Shown: piece by piece, positions 36,323-45,958 of the stretch | How positions within the stretch are numbered: the first letter of the stretch is position 1 | Layout of the letters: every line of letters begins with the position of its first letter | Source: DATARH01 sp035534855 | GTDB lineage: Bacteria; Pseudomonadota; Alphaproteobacteria; ATCC43930; CGMCC-115725 | DNA: 64,000 bases | NCBI GenBank assembly: GCA_035534855.1 | Contig: DATLRD010000096.1 | Span: 7,820-71,819, forward strand | Direction of reading: 5' to 3' | Made by a program: the position numbers and the translations under genes | Notes under the pieces: generated by a model | The model's input: the letters and a program-made list of their open reading frames with translations, nothing else | The model's database searches: none | Told to the model about the DNA's origin: nothing

Positions 36323-37618
36323 GTGAGCGCCGCACCTATCGGATTGAGGCGGGGGGTTCATTACGCCTGGGTCGTGATGGCTGTAACCTTTGCGGTGATC
36401 CTCGTCACCGCCGGGGTGCGCGCCGCGCCGGGCGTGCTGATCGTGCCGCTCGAACAGGAATTTCATTGGTCGCGGGCGACGATCTCGTTTGCCGTCAGCG
36501 TCAACCTGCTGCTCTACGGGCTGGTCGGCCCGTTTGCCGCGGCGCTGATGGACCGCTTTGGTGTGCGTCGGGTGATGACCTTGGCAGTAGTGCTGAGCGC
36601 GGCCGCCGTCGCGACCAGCCCGCTTATGCGCCAGACCTGGGAACTGGTCCTTTTGTGGGGCGTTGTGGTCGGCGCCAGCACCGGGTTTATCGGCGCCTAT
36701 CTCGCGGCGTTTGTTGCGGCGCGCTGGTTCCGCTCGCGCCTGGGGCTGGTGATCGGCATCCTGACTGCCGGCAACGCTGCGGGGCAACTCGTGTTTCTGC
36801 CGGCGATGGCGAGCCTGGCAACTAGTGCCGGGTGGCGGGTCATGGCGCTGGTCCTGGCCGCGGCGACGATCGCGCTGGTGCCGCTGCTGATGTTGTTTAT
36901 GCGCGACCGTCCGGCGGATGTCGGGCTGGCCCCGTACGGGGCGACGCTCGCCCATCGCGAAGACCCGACGGCTGCCGGAAACCCGGTCGCCGTCGCGTTC
37001 CGTGCCCTCGGCGAGGGCGCGCGGTCGCGCGATTTCTGGTTGCTCGCCGGGGCCTATTTCGTGTGCGGCGCCTCGACCAACGGGCTGATCGGCACGCATC
37101 TGATCCCGGCCTGCGTCGACCACGGCCTTACCGAGGTGGTGGGCGCCGGGCTGCTGGCGATGACCGGGGTGTTCAGCTTTGTCGGCGGCACCGCCTCGGG
37201 CTGGCTCGCCGACCGCTGGGACAACCGCACGCTGCTGTTCTGGTATTACGGGCTGCGCGGCCTGTCGCTGATGTACCTGCCGTTCGCCTTTAACATGTCG
37301 TATTACGGGCTGACGCTGTTCAGCGTGTTTTACGGGCTCGACTGGATCGCCAGCGTGCCGCCGACCGTGCGGCTGCTGTCACGCATCGTCGGCAACCAGA
37401 AGACCGGGATCATGGTGGCGTGGATTACCGTGATCCACCAGGTCGGCGGGGCCGCGGCGGCCTATCTTGGCGGGCTGCTGCGGATTTCGTTCGGAACCTA
37501 TCTCGAAGCCTTCATGCTGTCGGGGCTGATGTGCATCGGCGCCGCGCTGATGGTGCTGTTGATCGGCGTCGGCCGCAAAGGCAGCGACCCGATCGCGGCG
37601 GAGGCGGCGCCGGCGTAG
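36323..37618 (+). CDS. major facilitator superfamily transporter (monocarboxylate-type)
   Basis: 431 residues with about 12 membrane segments. It begins with a cytoplasmic stretch and TM1 YAWVVMAVTFAVILV; MDRFGVRRVM is the MFS loop 2-3 motif, repeated in the second half as GWLADRWDNRTLLF. It resembles bacterial carriers of the oxalate/monocarboxylate group. Being coupled to a 2-hydroxyacid dehydrogenase and downstream of an organic-acid CoA cluster, it probably imports the substrate of one of these. No periplasmic binding partner is encoded. Confidence 0.88.
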   Translation: MSAAPIGLRRGVHYAWVVMAVTFAVILVTAGVRAAPGVLIVPLEQEFHWSRATISFAVSVNLLLYGLVGPFAAALMDRFGVRRVMTLAVVLSAAAVATSPLMRQTWELVLLWGVVVGASTGFIGAYLAAFVAARWFRSRLGLVIGILTAGNAAGQLVFLPAMASLATSAGWRVMALVLAAATIALVPLLMLFMRDRPADVGLAPYGATLAHREDPTAAGNPVAVAFRALGEGARSRDFWLLAGAYFVCGASTNGLIGTHLIPACVDHGLTEVVGAGLLAMTGVFSFVGGTASGWLADRWDNRTLLFWYYGLRGLSLMYLPFAFNMSYYGLTLFSVFYGLDWIASVPPTVRLLSRIVGNQKTGIMVAWITVIHQVGGAAAAYLGGLLRISFGTYLEAFMLSGLMCIGAALMVLLIGVGRKGSDPIAAEAAPA

Positions 37619-37893
37619 GCGCGGTGCACCGCGCCGGCCGCCGTCGCGGCGAATGCGTGCAGCCGCTCGGTCGCCAGGCGCCAACGGCCCGGCCGGACAT
37701 GGGCGACAACCATGATCTCGCGGCTGCCGATCTGGATCGCGTAGCCCGGAACCAAGCGAAACGACACGATCTCCCGGCCACGGATGACGCGATAGCGGAA
37801 TTCGCCGAGCCCGCGGGCCTGCTGCTCGCCGGCCCAGCGCAGGATGTCGGCGGGGTCGCGGACGAGCAGGCGCAGCCACTTGGTCTTGGTCAT
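37498..37893 (-). CDS. small hypothetical protein
   Basis: 131 residues. I do not recognise it. It starts MTKTKWLRLLVRDPADILRW, with GGAG seven bases before the ATG, and its first 90 codons (outside the convergent MFS gene) show the strong third-position GC of real genes here. It is basic and soluble, with an amphipathic helix followed by strands such as FRYRVIRGREIVSFRLV. The last 40 codons run antisense into the MFS gene, so the true end is less sure. Confidence 0.5.
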   Translation of the reverse strand: MTKTKWLRLLVRDPADILRWAGEQQARGLGEFRYRVIRGREIVSFRLVPGYAIQIGSREIMVVAHVRPGRWRLATERLHAFAATAAGAVHRAYAGAASAAIGSLPLRPTPINSTISAAPMHISPDSMKASR

Positions 37894-37961
37894 CGCTCGG
37901 CTCCAACAATACCGAACGATAATCCGGTAAATTAGTTAACCCAACCTTACCCCGCGCCGAC

Positions 37962-38573
37962 CTACAGGTTGATCTCGGGCTGAAGTGTCGCGGTGAACGA
38001 GCCGCGCTTGGCGATCGTGTCGAGAAAGCCGGAGAGGTGCGGCCGTTCGGTTCGCCAGTCCCACACCTTGTGGCGGCGGGCGGCGTTTTCCAGCGCGGCG
38101 CCGAGCACGATCTGGCAGGCATCGAGGTGGCCGGAAAACCCGCCGGAAGCGACCTGTTGTTCGAGCGCGTCGGCGGCGCGGTTGGCGCGCGCGGTCTCGG
38201 CGGCGATCACCCCCGGCGCCTTGAGGCCGAAGCGCAATTCGCGGTTCCAGACGCTGATGCCGTCGAGAAAGGCGATCGCCGCTCCGACCCGCGACAGCGT
38301 ATTCCACCCGTCGGAGCCGTCCATCGGCAGCAATTTGCGGCCGCTATGCCGCGTATCGAGATAGAGCAGCACCAGCAGCGACTCGTTGAGGATCGTGCGG
38401 TCGTCGAGCTCCAGCGTCGGCACCTTGCCGCCGGGATTGTAGGGCAGCAGCGCCGATTTTGGATCGCGCAGCGTGACCTCGATCTCCTCGACCGGCGCGT
38501 CGATCTGGATCTCGCGCAGCGCCACCCGCACGATCCGCGCATAGGGCGACCCCGCGGCATAAAACAGTTTCAT
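37962..38573 (-). CDS. glutathione S-transferase family protein
   Basis: 203 residues with a GGAGGAACGAT leader. It begins MKLFYAAGSPYARIVRVALR, the N-terminal GST motif with the catalytic Ser/Cys position at SPYARIV; NPGGKVPTLELDD carries the cis-Pro and LNESLLVLLYLD the glutathione site. A helical C-terminal domain follows. It is divergent from the D-aminoacylase gene. It differs from the GST at 26966 and is not a close duplicate. Confidence 0.88.
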   Translation of the reverse strand: MKLFYAAGSPYARIVRVALREIQIDAPVEEIEVTLRDPKSALLPYNPGGKVPTLELDDRTILNESLLVLLYLDTRHSGRKLLPMDGSDGWNTLSRVGAAIAFLDGISVWNRELRFGLKAPGVIAAETARANRAADALEQQVASGGFSGHLDACQIVLGAALENAARRHKVWDWRTERPHLSGFLDTIAKRGSFTATLQPEINL

Positions 38574-38619
38574 ATCGTTCCTCCTGCGAATATCCCCGAT
38601 GTTGCCTCACTCGATCCTC

Positions 38620-38680
38620 CCCGTCACCCGCGGGCTTGACCCACGGGTTCATGGGTGGCCGGATCATGTGTGGCGATGAT
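38620..38680. repeat. REP-like element, family A, degenerate copy
   Basis: CCCGTCACCCGCGGGCTTGA followed by GGGTGGCCGGATCATG. Related to the copies at 5521, 22186 and 60510 but with a weakened palindrome. It lies in the divergent promoter region between the GST and the D-aminoacylase. Confidence 0.55.
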
Positions 38681-38698
38681 GAGTGTAGGGAGCTGGGC

Positions 38699-40305
38699 AT
38701 GTGGGACATTCTCATTCGCGGCGGCACCGTGATCGACGGCAGCGGCACGCCCGGCGTGCCGGCCGACGTGGCGATCGAAGCGGGGCGGGTCGCCCGGATC
38801 GGCCGGGACCTGCCGCGAGACGCGGTGCGTGTCATCGATGCCGAAGGGCTTGCCGTCACCCCCGGCTTTATCGACGTCAAGACGCATTCGGATTTCGTGC
38901 TGCCGATCAACCCCAGGCCGAAAGCAAGGTGCGCCAAGGGGTGACCACCGAGATCATCGGCCATTGCGGGTATTCGGTCGCGCCGGTGCTGCCGGGCAAG
39001 ACCGAGCTGCTGGCGCATTACCTGAGCGGAGGCGCGCCGTGGCTGCCGTTTCGCGAAATGGGGTTCCGCGAATATCTCGACACGTTCCCGGCGGTCTCGG
39101 TCAATGCCGGCATGCTGGTTGGCCACAACACGCTGCGGCTGATGGTGATGGGGCTTGAAGACCGCGCCCCGAGCGCAGACGAGCTTGCTCAGATGACTGC
39201 GCTGTTGGAAGAGGGGCTCGGCGCCGGCGCGCTCGGCATGTCGACGGGCCTGTTCACGCCGCCCGGCAGCTTTGCCCAGTCTGACGAGATTCTGGCGCTG
39301 GCCGAGGTGTTGAAGCGGCATCACGCCGCCTATTTCACCCATGTCCGGGACGAAGCGAACCGCATCGTCGAGAGCGTCGAGGAGGCGATCGCCATCGCCC
39401 GCGCCAGCGGGGTGCACACCGAGATCGTGCATCTAAAGTGCTCGGGCGTCGATAATTGGGGCAAGGTCGCGGTCATCCTCGGCATGATCGACAAGGCGCG
39501 GGCTGATGGCTGCGACATCGATTGCGACGCCTATCCCTATGCCGCCGGCGCCAATCCGCTGAAAAACCTGCTGCCGGGGTGGGTTCAGGTCGGCGGCAAC
39601 GAGGCGATGCTGGCGCGCCTCGCCGACCCCAAGGCGCGCGCCCGCATCGAGGCCGAGATCGCTGATGACGGGCTCAACAACTGGGGCCGCATCCCGTCAT
39701 GGGAGGCGGTTCAGATCTCGATCTCGCCGAACCGGCCGGAGACCGCTGGGCAGACGGTTGCAGCGCTTGCCAAGGCGCAGGGCTGCGACCCGATCGACCA
39801 GATCTGCGACCATTTGATCGCCGACAACGGCGCGACCCGGGTGCTGATCACCTCGATCTCGGAAGACGACATCCGGACGATCATCCGCTCGCCGACTGCG
39901 CTGGTCGGCTCCGACGGCAATTGCGTCGCCGATTACGGCATCGTCGCCCAGGGCATGCCCCACCCGCGCTTCTATGGCACGTTCCCGCGCATCATCGGCC
40001 ATTATGTGCATGACGAGCGGCTGATCCCGCTCGAACAGGCGGTCTACAAGATGACTGGCGGCAGCGCCAAGGCGCTGAAGCTGAAGGACCGAGGCCTTTT
40101 GCGCGAAGGCTGGCGCGCCGATGTGGCGATCTTCGACCCGGAAGATTTCCGTGACCAGGCGACCTATGCCGACCCGCACCGCTATCCGACTGGGCCGCGC
40201 ACCAGCGTCATCGTCAACGGGGTCGTCGTCGTCGACAACGCGACCCATACCGGCGCGACGCCAGGTATGGTGCTGCGCCGAGACGCCGATGGCCGGGTCG
40301 GGTAA
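38699..40305 (+). pseudogene. N-acyl-D-amino-acid deacylase (D-aminoacylase), one-base frameshift
   Basis: Start ATG 38699 with GGGAG upstream. The first frame encodes MWDILIRGGTVIDGSGTPG to VLPINP; the second frame takes over at CCCC (38911-38914) and reads QAESKVRQGVTTEIIGHCGY to the end. Adding one C gives an uninterrupted protein of about 535 residues, the usual length. Amidohydrolase-superfamily features: DVKTHSDF metal site, GHCGYS, HVRDEANR, EIVHLK, and a C-terminal composite-fold strand domain. The enzyme releases D-amino acids from N-acyl derivatives. This may be a sequencing slip in a C-run or a real mutation. Confidence 0.8.
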
Positions 40306-40320
40306 CGCCGGGAGATCGGG

Positions 40321-42981
40321 TTACGCCAGGCTTTTCGCCACCATCTCGTAGGTGTTGGTGCTAAGCCCCGGGGTCGAGCGGATGCGTTCGAGCGCGCTGC
40401 GCATCAGCGCCTGGCGCGCCGGATCGTGACGCCGCCATTGCCCGAGCGCCTGCACCAGCCGGGCCGCGAGCAGCGGGTTGGGTGGGTCGATCGCCAGCAC
40501 CTCCTCGGCGAGGAACGCATACCCGTCGCCGCTGGCGGCGTGGAAATGCAGCTGGTTGCCTTGCGAAAACGCCCCGACCAGCGCGCGCACCCGGTTGGGG
40601 TTGGCGCGGGTATAGGCGGGGTGCGCGGTCAGCGCGCGCATCGTGGCGACCGTACCAGGCAGCGACGAGCGCGCCTGCAGCCCAAACCATTTGTCAACCA
40701 CCAGCGGGTCGTCCTGCCAACGGCCGTAAAACCGGGCGAGGGCGGAGTCGCGCTCGGGCCCGGCGATGTCGACCAGCACGCCGAGTGCGGCGAGCACGTC
40801 GGTCATGTTCTGCCCGGCATCAAACTGGGCGAGCGCCAGTTTCGCGCCGGCCCGCTGGTCGCCGGCGGCGAGATAGGCAAGGCAGGCGTTGCGCAGCGCG
40901 CGCCGACCGATCGCGGCGCCGTCGGTGCTGTAGGGGCCGGGATCGGCGAACCGCCGATAACCCTCGGCGAGCGGTTCGGCGAGCGCGACGGCGAGCGCGG
41001 CCCGCGCCTCGCGGCGCACCGCGTGGATCGCCTCGACATCGACCACCTCCATCGCGTCGGCGAGGCTCGCCTCGCTCGGCAGCGCCAATGCTTCGGCGGC
41101 GAAGGCGGGGTCGCGGTCGGCATCGGCCAGCGTCTGGCGCAGCGCCGCGATCAGATCGGGATCGAGCGGCGGCAGCGTTGTGCCGGCGCGGAAGAGCGCG
41201 ATGCGGTCGAGCAGGATGCGGGTCGCGACCTGTTGCCCGGCTTCCCAGCGCGCGACCGGGTCGGTGTCGTGGATCGCGAGGAATTTGAGCCGGTCGAGCG
41301 GCATGCCCTGCAATTTGACCGGGGCCGAAAAACCGCGTAGCAGCGACGGTACCGGCGGCACCGCGACATCGACAAAGGAAAATGTCTGCCGCGGCCGGTC
41401 GCAGACCAGAACGCGCGTGCCGAATATCTCGGCGGCTTCGCCGTCGAGCCGGGTCGGCATCTCGTCGCCGTTCGGCCCCAACAGGCCGATCGCGACCGGG
41501 ATGGGCACCGGCAGCTTTTCCGACTGACCCGGGGTCGGCGGGGTGCTTTGGGAGAGGGTAAGATCATAGCGGTGCGTCGCCGGGTCGTAATGATCCTCGA
41601 CGGTCAGTTCCGGAGTTCCGGCCTGATGATACCAGCGTGCGAAATCGCCGAGATCGACATCGCCGCCTTCGGCCATCGCCGCCAGAAAATCGGGGATCGT
41701 CGCCGCAGAATTGTCGTGGCGCGCGATATAGGTGTCCATTCCGCGGCGGAAGCCGTCGTGCCCGAGCAGCGTGTGGACCACGCGGATCAGTTCTGCGCCC
41801 TTTTCGTACACCGTCGCGGTATAGAAATTGTCGATGCGCAGATAGCTCTGCGGCTGCACCGGGTGGGCGAGGGGGCCGGCATCCTCGGGAAACTGCGCTG
41901 CGCGCAACGCGCGGATATTGCCGATGCGGCTGACTGCGGCGCTGCCCATGTCCGCCGAGAACTGCTGGTCGCGGAATACGGTCAGCCCTTCTTTCAGCGA
42001 CAGCTGGAACCAGTCGCGGCAGGTGACGCGGTCGCCGGTCCAGTTGTGGAAATATTCGTGCGCGATCACCCGCTCGATGCCCTGGTAATCGCCGTCGGTC
42101 GCGGTCTCGGGTTTGGCCAGCACATAGCGCGTGTTGAAGATGTTGAGGCCCTTGTTTTCCATTGCCCCCATATTGAAGTCGCTGACCGCGACGATGTTGA
42201 ACACATCGAGGTCGTATTCGAGCCCGTATGTCTCCTCGTCCCAGCGCATCGACGCCTTCAGCGATTCCATCGCGTGCGCGCATTTGTCTTCGTCGCCGCG
42301 GCGCATCCAGATCGCCAGCGACACGGCTTTGCCCGACGCGGTGGTGAATTCGTCGCGATGGGCGACAAGGTCGCCGGCGATCAGCGCGAACAGGTACGAC
42401 GGCTTGGGGTGGGGATCGACCCATTTCGCCCAGTGCCGGCCGCCGGGCAGATCGCCGCTGCCGGCGGGGTTGCCGTTCGACAGCAGCACGGGGTAGGCCG
42501 CCTTGTCAGCGGCGATCGTCACCGTATAGCGCGCCGACACGTCGGGGCGGTCGAGAAAGTAGGTGATGCGGCGGAACCCTTCGGCCTCGCACTGGGTGCA
42601 GAAATTGCCGCCGGATTTGTAGAGCCCGGACAGCGCGGTGTTGTTTTGCGGCTCGATCCGCGTTTCGACGTCGAGGGTAAAGGCTTCCGGGACGCCGTCG
42701 ATGATCAGCGCGCCGTGCGAGTCAAACCGGTGGCAGTCGGCCGCGACCGGCCTGCCGTCGAGCGCCAGCGAGACCAGCTCCAGCGCTTCCCCATCGAGGC
42801 GCAGCGGCGCGTCGCGGTCCGAGGCTGGGTTGCGGCGCACGGCGACGCGCGACCTGACGCGCGTTTCCGCTTCGCCAAGAGCGAAATCAAGCTCGACCGT
42901 GTCGATTACGAAACCGGCCGGCCGATAATCGGCGAGGAGGGTCGGCCTTGGCTCGGACGCGTCGGGCGAAAGATTGGGCAT
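40321..42981 (-). CDS. pepN: aminopeptidase N (M1 family)
   Basis: 886 residues from ATG 42981, chosen because AGGTGA lies just before it. It is a zinc aminopeptidase of the M1 family that trims N-terminal residues from peptides in the cytoplasm. The exopeptidase motif GAMENKGLNIFN and the zinc motif HEYFHNW followed 18 residues after the second His by the third ligand Glu (SLKEGLTVF) are intact. N-terminal beta saddle, thermolysin-like core and a long helical C-terminal domain fit the PepN architecture. It is convergent with the D-aminoacylase gene (16 bp). Confidence 0.96.
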   Translation of the reverse strand: MPNLSPDASEPRPTLLADYRPAGFVIDTVELDFALGEAETRVRSRVAVRRNPASDRDAPLRLDGEALELVSLALDGRPVAADCHRFDSHGALIIDGVPEAFTLDVETRIEPQNNTALSGLYKSGGNFCTQCEAEGFRRITYFLDRPDVSARYTVTIAADKAAYPVLLSNGNPAGSGDLPGGRHWAKWVDPHPKPSYLFALIAGDLVAHRDEFTTASGKAVSLAIWMRRGDEDKCAHAMESLKASMRWDEETYGLEYDLDVFNIVAVSDFNMGAMENKGLNIFNTRYVLAKPETATDGDYQGIERVIAHEYFHNWTGDRVTCRDWFQLSLKEGLTVFRDQQFSADMGSAAVSRIGNIRALRAAQFPEDAGPLAHPVQPQSYLRIDNFYTATVYEKGAELIRVVHTLLGHDGFRRGMDTYIARHDNSAATIPDFLAAMAEGGDVDLGDFARWYHQAGTPELTVEDHYDPATHRYDLTLSQSTPPTPGQSEKLPVPIPVAIGLLGPNGDEMPTRLDGEAAEIFGTRVLVCDRPRQTFSFVDVAVPPVPSLLRGFSAPVKLQGMPLDRLKFLAIHDTDPVARWEAGQQVATRILLDRIALFRAGTTLPPLDPDLIAALRQTLADADRDPAFAAEALALPSEASLADAMEVVDVEAIHAVRREARAALAVALAEPLAEGYRRFADPGPYSTDGAAIGRRALRNACLAYLAAGDQRAGAKLALAQFDAGQNMTDVLAALGVLVDIAGPERDSALARFYGRWQDDPLVVDKWFGLQARSSLPGTVATMRALTAHPAYTRANPNRVRALVGAFSQGNQLHFHAASGDGYAFLAEEVLAIDPPNPLLAARLVQALGQWRRHDPARQALMRSALERIRSTPGLSTNTYEMVAKSLA

Positions 42982-43258
42982 GGTCACCTGTTAGTGGGTT
43001 GGACGGGGTGCGGTGAAACCTACGCCACTATCGTGCCAAAGCCGGGGCGGCGTCTCGATCTGTCTTACAACTAATTATTACAAATGAGGAATCGGCTCCC
43101 TGGCTACGCATCCGCCGAGGTTGGCGTCGGTGGAACCGACAGGTGAATGGATCAAACGGCGTTGCGGTGGTGTTGGCGGGGATAGTTGACAATGATCGGA
43201 TCGCGGGTCTCGATCTTATAAAGATTAGAGGTCGTGATCTGAAACAGGAGATCAAACG

Positions 43259-43543
43259 ATGAAAACCATTGGTGCTTTCGCTCTCCTTGCCGGGCTGGCG
43301 GCAAGTATTCCTGCGTTTGCCCAGAATGTCGGCACAAACGCGGTCGCAGGTGGAACTGCCGGTGCTGCTACTGGTGCCGCTATCGGCTGTATTGTGACGA
43401 TCCCGATCGGTTGCGCCCCGGGCGCGGCTGTCGGCGCCGCCGTCGGCGGCGGGGTGGGCGCCACCGCAGGCGCAGCCTCGACCCCGCCGGTGTATTACCC
43501 GCCGCCGGCGCCTCCTCCTCCTCCGCCGCCGCGGCCCTACTAA
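43259..43543 (+). CDS. small exported glycine-zipper protein with polyproline tail
   Basis: 94 residues, with AGGAGATCAAACG before the ATG. The signal peptide MKTIGAFALLAGLAASIPAF is followed by AQ, with likely cleavage after AFA. The mature part is a Gly/Ala-rich segment with GxxxG repeats and two cysteines (GCIVTIPIGC), then a tail of prolines (YYPPPAPPPP...RPY). Resembles small glycine-zipper envelope proteins that insert in membranes or oligomerise; no enzymatic function is visible. It is a single-gene unit: upstream TTGACA and TTATAAAG are candidate promoter parts with poor spacing, and an intrinsic terminator follows. Confidence 0.75.
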   Translation: MKTIGAFALLAGLAASIPAFAQNVGTNAVAGGTAGAATGAAIGCIVTIPIGCAPGAAVGAAVGGGVGATAGAASTPPVYYPPPAPPPPPPPRPY

Positions 43544-43561
43544 GCCCGATTGCGGAATCGA

Positions 43562-43594
43562 AACCCCGCCCGAGCAATCGGGCGGGGTTTTCGC
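43562..43594 (+). terminator. intrinsic terminator after the glycine-zipper gene
   Basis: A 12-bp perfect stem AACCCCGCCCGA (43562-43573), loop GCAA, and TCGGGCGGGGTT (43578-43589), followed by TTCGC. It lies 19 bp after the stop codon. Confidence 0.85.
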
Positions 43595-43776
43595 ATGGGT
43601 TGACGATGTGTAGGTCATGTTGGCGGGCGCATCGCGGTGAACGGCGGTAGCTTGCGGAGCAAACCACGATCATTGCGGGCTGGCCCAACCCACCGCCACG
43701 TTTGTCTTCCTTGCCTGATCGGCTACGCTGTAACCAGTTGCCTCTCCTCGGCAACGGTGCGGCGGGCGCCTGACGA

Positions 43777-45276
43777 ATGACGACAGAAACGATGGAAATT
43801 GCCGATCCGGCATCTTCGCGCAACGTGGCGAAGACCGTCCTCGAGATGGATCTCGTCGCCTATAGCGACGTCGCCAGGATGATCGAGGAAAATCTCGATG
43901 TCGTGGCGGTCAAGACATTCGAAGATCAGGTCCAGTCTTTTGTCGACACCGGGCTCGATGCGGTCGGTTTGAAACGCGATGAAACGGTGCTTGGCACCGC
44001 CGGCGACAACGCGATATTGCTGTTCGACGATGCGGCGGTCATGCATCGTTTCGCCGAAGCGGTGCAAGCCGCCGCGGTCCGCTATAACGCGACGAAGACG
44101 ACCGCCTTGGCGAAGCGGTGGTTTCGCATGGGTGCCGCGACCGGGATCGTCATGATGATACCCGGAGAGAGGCGGATCGTTGGCTCAACGATCGCTCGCG
44201 CCGTGCGCCTGGAAGCCGCTGCCGTCAAGGGGCAGCTAGTCGTCGACCCAACGACCTTCGAGGTACTGCCGGACGACCTTAGGCGGCTGTACTCCGCCGA
44301 GGAGGTCGTCAAGGGGAAGCGTGACGAGCGCTTTCAAGCTCGGCGCTGCACCTTCATCCAAGTCCCGGAAACGGACGGCGATGGGCATCAGGCACCGCCG
44401 GATGACGGGTCAGGCAGGCGCGGCTGGATCAAGGCGGCTGTAGCGGGAGGCCTCGGCGTCGTAGTCGCCGGGGTGGTGTTCGCGTTTGTCCAGTTCTACG
44501 CGAGCCGGGAACCGGTCAGTGGCCCGCCGACTTGGGAAGCCGAGCTAGACGCGACAAAGGTTCTCTACCCCAATGCGACAGGGGAACAAATCTGGACGCG
44601 CGGCGTCGTGCTGGCGTCGGCTGATTCGCGCCCGCTCGACACGGCGATCTTTGCGCCCTTCGACAATTTTGGGGAGATCAAGAGGTTCACCCTCGTCGGC
44701 CGCCGGCTGAAGAAGACCGACATCACCCCGTGGCTGGAAAAGTGGAATGAATCGGTTACGGGGAGAACCCCGGCCGAGATGTCCCAGCGTTTCGATGTAA
44801 TGCTACAGACCTTGCTGGCTGACGGAGATGAGATCGGCAAAGTCACCCGCGTGCTGCGCGCCGACCACAAATGGGATGAGACGGTCGTCGGCAAGGGACT
44901 GTCGATCGTCGCAAATGGCACGACGCCCCATATCGGTCCTCTCGAAGGCCCAATCGGCAGTTCGAGCCTGTTGTTTGTCGTGATCCAACTCGACTGCATT
45001 CCCGGGCCGCACCCGGATATGGCCGGGCCCAATGAAGACTGGCTCGGTCACCGGTTCTCGTGGGCGACGCACGGGTCGCTTGCCCTGATCGACAGCACGA
45101 AAGGCAGACCAATCGAGACCACCAGCCTGCGAACGATATATCGTACGCCGGCGGGTCCAGCCGACATCTCGACGCGAGAGGTCACCCGGATCGCCGACGC
45201 ACACGGGATATTCGTTCGGTTCGGGCCGAGCGAACCGAACGACTACGACAGGGTGACCTGGGCCTGGTCGAACTGA
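43777..45276 (+). CDS. membrane-anchored protein with degenerate class III nucleotide-cyclase-like domain
   Basis: 499 residues. Residues 15-195 resemble a class III adenylate/guanylate cyclase domain: both metal Asp positions appear kept (D25 in EMDLVAYSD, D77 in TAGDNAILLF), but the transition-state Asn motif (usually VNLAARLE) reads IARAVRLE, with R144 kept and Asn lost. A proline/glycine linker is followed by one transmembrane helix (about 219-241), then 255 residues outside with no family I recognise, rich in Trp and Asp (WEAELDATKVLYPN; GRRLKKTDITPWLEK). Topology: cyclase-like domain in the cytoplasm, unknown domain in the periplasm. Catalysis is doubtful. Confidence 0.7.
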   Translation: MTTETMEIADPASSRNVAKTVLEMDLVAYSDVARMIEENLDVVAVKTFEDQVQSFVDTGLDAVGLKRDETVLGTAGDNAILLFDDAAVMHRFAEAVQAAAVRYNATKTTALAKRWFRMGAATGIVMMIPGERRIVGSTIARAVRLEAAAVKGQLVVDPTTFEVLPDDLRRLYSAEEVVKGKRDERFQARRCTFIQVPETDGDGHQAPPDDGSGRRGWIKAAVAGGLGVVVAGVVFAFVQFYASREPVSGPPTWEAELDATKVLYPNATGEQIWTRGVVLASADSRPLDTAIFAPFDNFGEIKRFTLVGRRLKKTDITPWLEKWNESVTGRTPAEMSQRFDVMLQTLLADGDEIGKVTRVLRADHKWDETVVGKGLSIVANGTTPHIGPLEGPIGSSSLLFVVIQLDCIPGPHPDMAGPNEDWLGHRFSWATHGSLALIDSTKGRPIETTSLRTIYRTPAGPADISTREVTRIADAHGIFVRFGPSEPNDYDRVTWAWSN

Positions 45277-45292
45277 CGGCTCAGCTCACCGC

Positions 45293-45958
45293 TCACACGG
45301 CGAGCGGCGGCGGCGGCCGCACCTCGCAGCCCATCAGGCCGCTGGTGATGCAGGCGCTCTCGACGACGAGGCGATCGCCGACAACACGCCAGCTTGTCTC
45401 GGTCCAGGTCTCTCCGTCGAGCAGGCGTCGGTCGATAGCGCTGGTTTCGGATCGGCGCTCGGTGAAATCGTTGCGTTCGACAAGGATGAGGTCGTCGTCG
45501 ATCTGGTCGGCGTAGAATCGCGTTCCGAACCCGTAAAGCGTGCTCATGCCGTTCCGCGCAAGGACCGCGCTCGCCTCCTCGACGAAATCGCGAATCGCCA
45601 GAACCCGATCGGCCAGCATGCTGCTCTGATCCGGGCCGGGAGCGACGTATTCAATCACGTCGAGTTGGCTAGGATCGGCCCGTGACGGCGTGAAGGTGCA
45701 ACCGACCGCACCCTCGGGTACGCGGCCGGGCCGGGTCTCATACGCGTTGCCGTGCCAGCGGTGGACCAGGGCATCGCCGCTTTCGAGCGGGAAATGCGTA
45801 TGCAAGAGCCGGATCACAACGTCGTTTTCCAGCCCGTGCTTTCTGATGATACCGGCGATTTCCGGCAGGCATTGACGGGCACTCTCGTGCAATTGCTGCG
45901 CGAACGCGAGGTCCTTCAACGGAAACGAGATACTGGCCTCACCGGTGGTCGGTGTCAT
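45293..45958 (-). CDS. hypothetical protein of unknown family
   Basis: 221 residues, with GGGGA eight bases before ATG 45958. I do not recognise the family. It is soluble, without signal peptide or membrane helix. It starts MTPTTGEASISFPLKDLAFA; LLHTHFPLESGDALVHRWHG has three His and could bind metal; the C-terminal half is strand-rich (DDDLILVERNDFTERRSE) and ends with ACITSGLMGC and a proline-rich tail. It is convergent with the cyclase-like gene (16 bp apart) and divergent from the DUF6065-like gene. Confidence 0.6.
   Translation of the reverse strand: MTPTTGEASISFPLKDLAFAQQLHESARQCLPEIAGIIRKHGLENDVVIRLLHTHFPLESGDALVHRWHGNAYETRPGRVPEGAVGCTFTPSRADPSQLDVIEYVAPGPDQSSMLADRVLAIRDFVEEASAVLARNGMSTLYGFGTRFYADQIDDDLILVERNDFTERRSETSAIDRRLLDGETWTETSWRVVGDRLVVESACITSGLMGCEVRPPPPLAV

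Noticed and set aside
38911..38914. Programmed frameshift in the D-aminoacylase
   Set aside because: No slippery heptamer, internal Shine-Dalgarno or downstream stem is evident; homologues are encoded in one frame.
43186..43222. TTGACA with TATAAA as a promoter of the glycine-zipper gene
   Set aside because: The spacing is 25 bp, too long for sigma-70. The alternative -10 at 17 bp (CTCGAT) is poor, so it was mentioned only in the gene entry.
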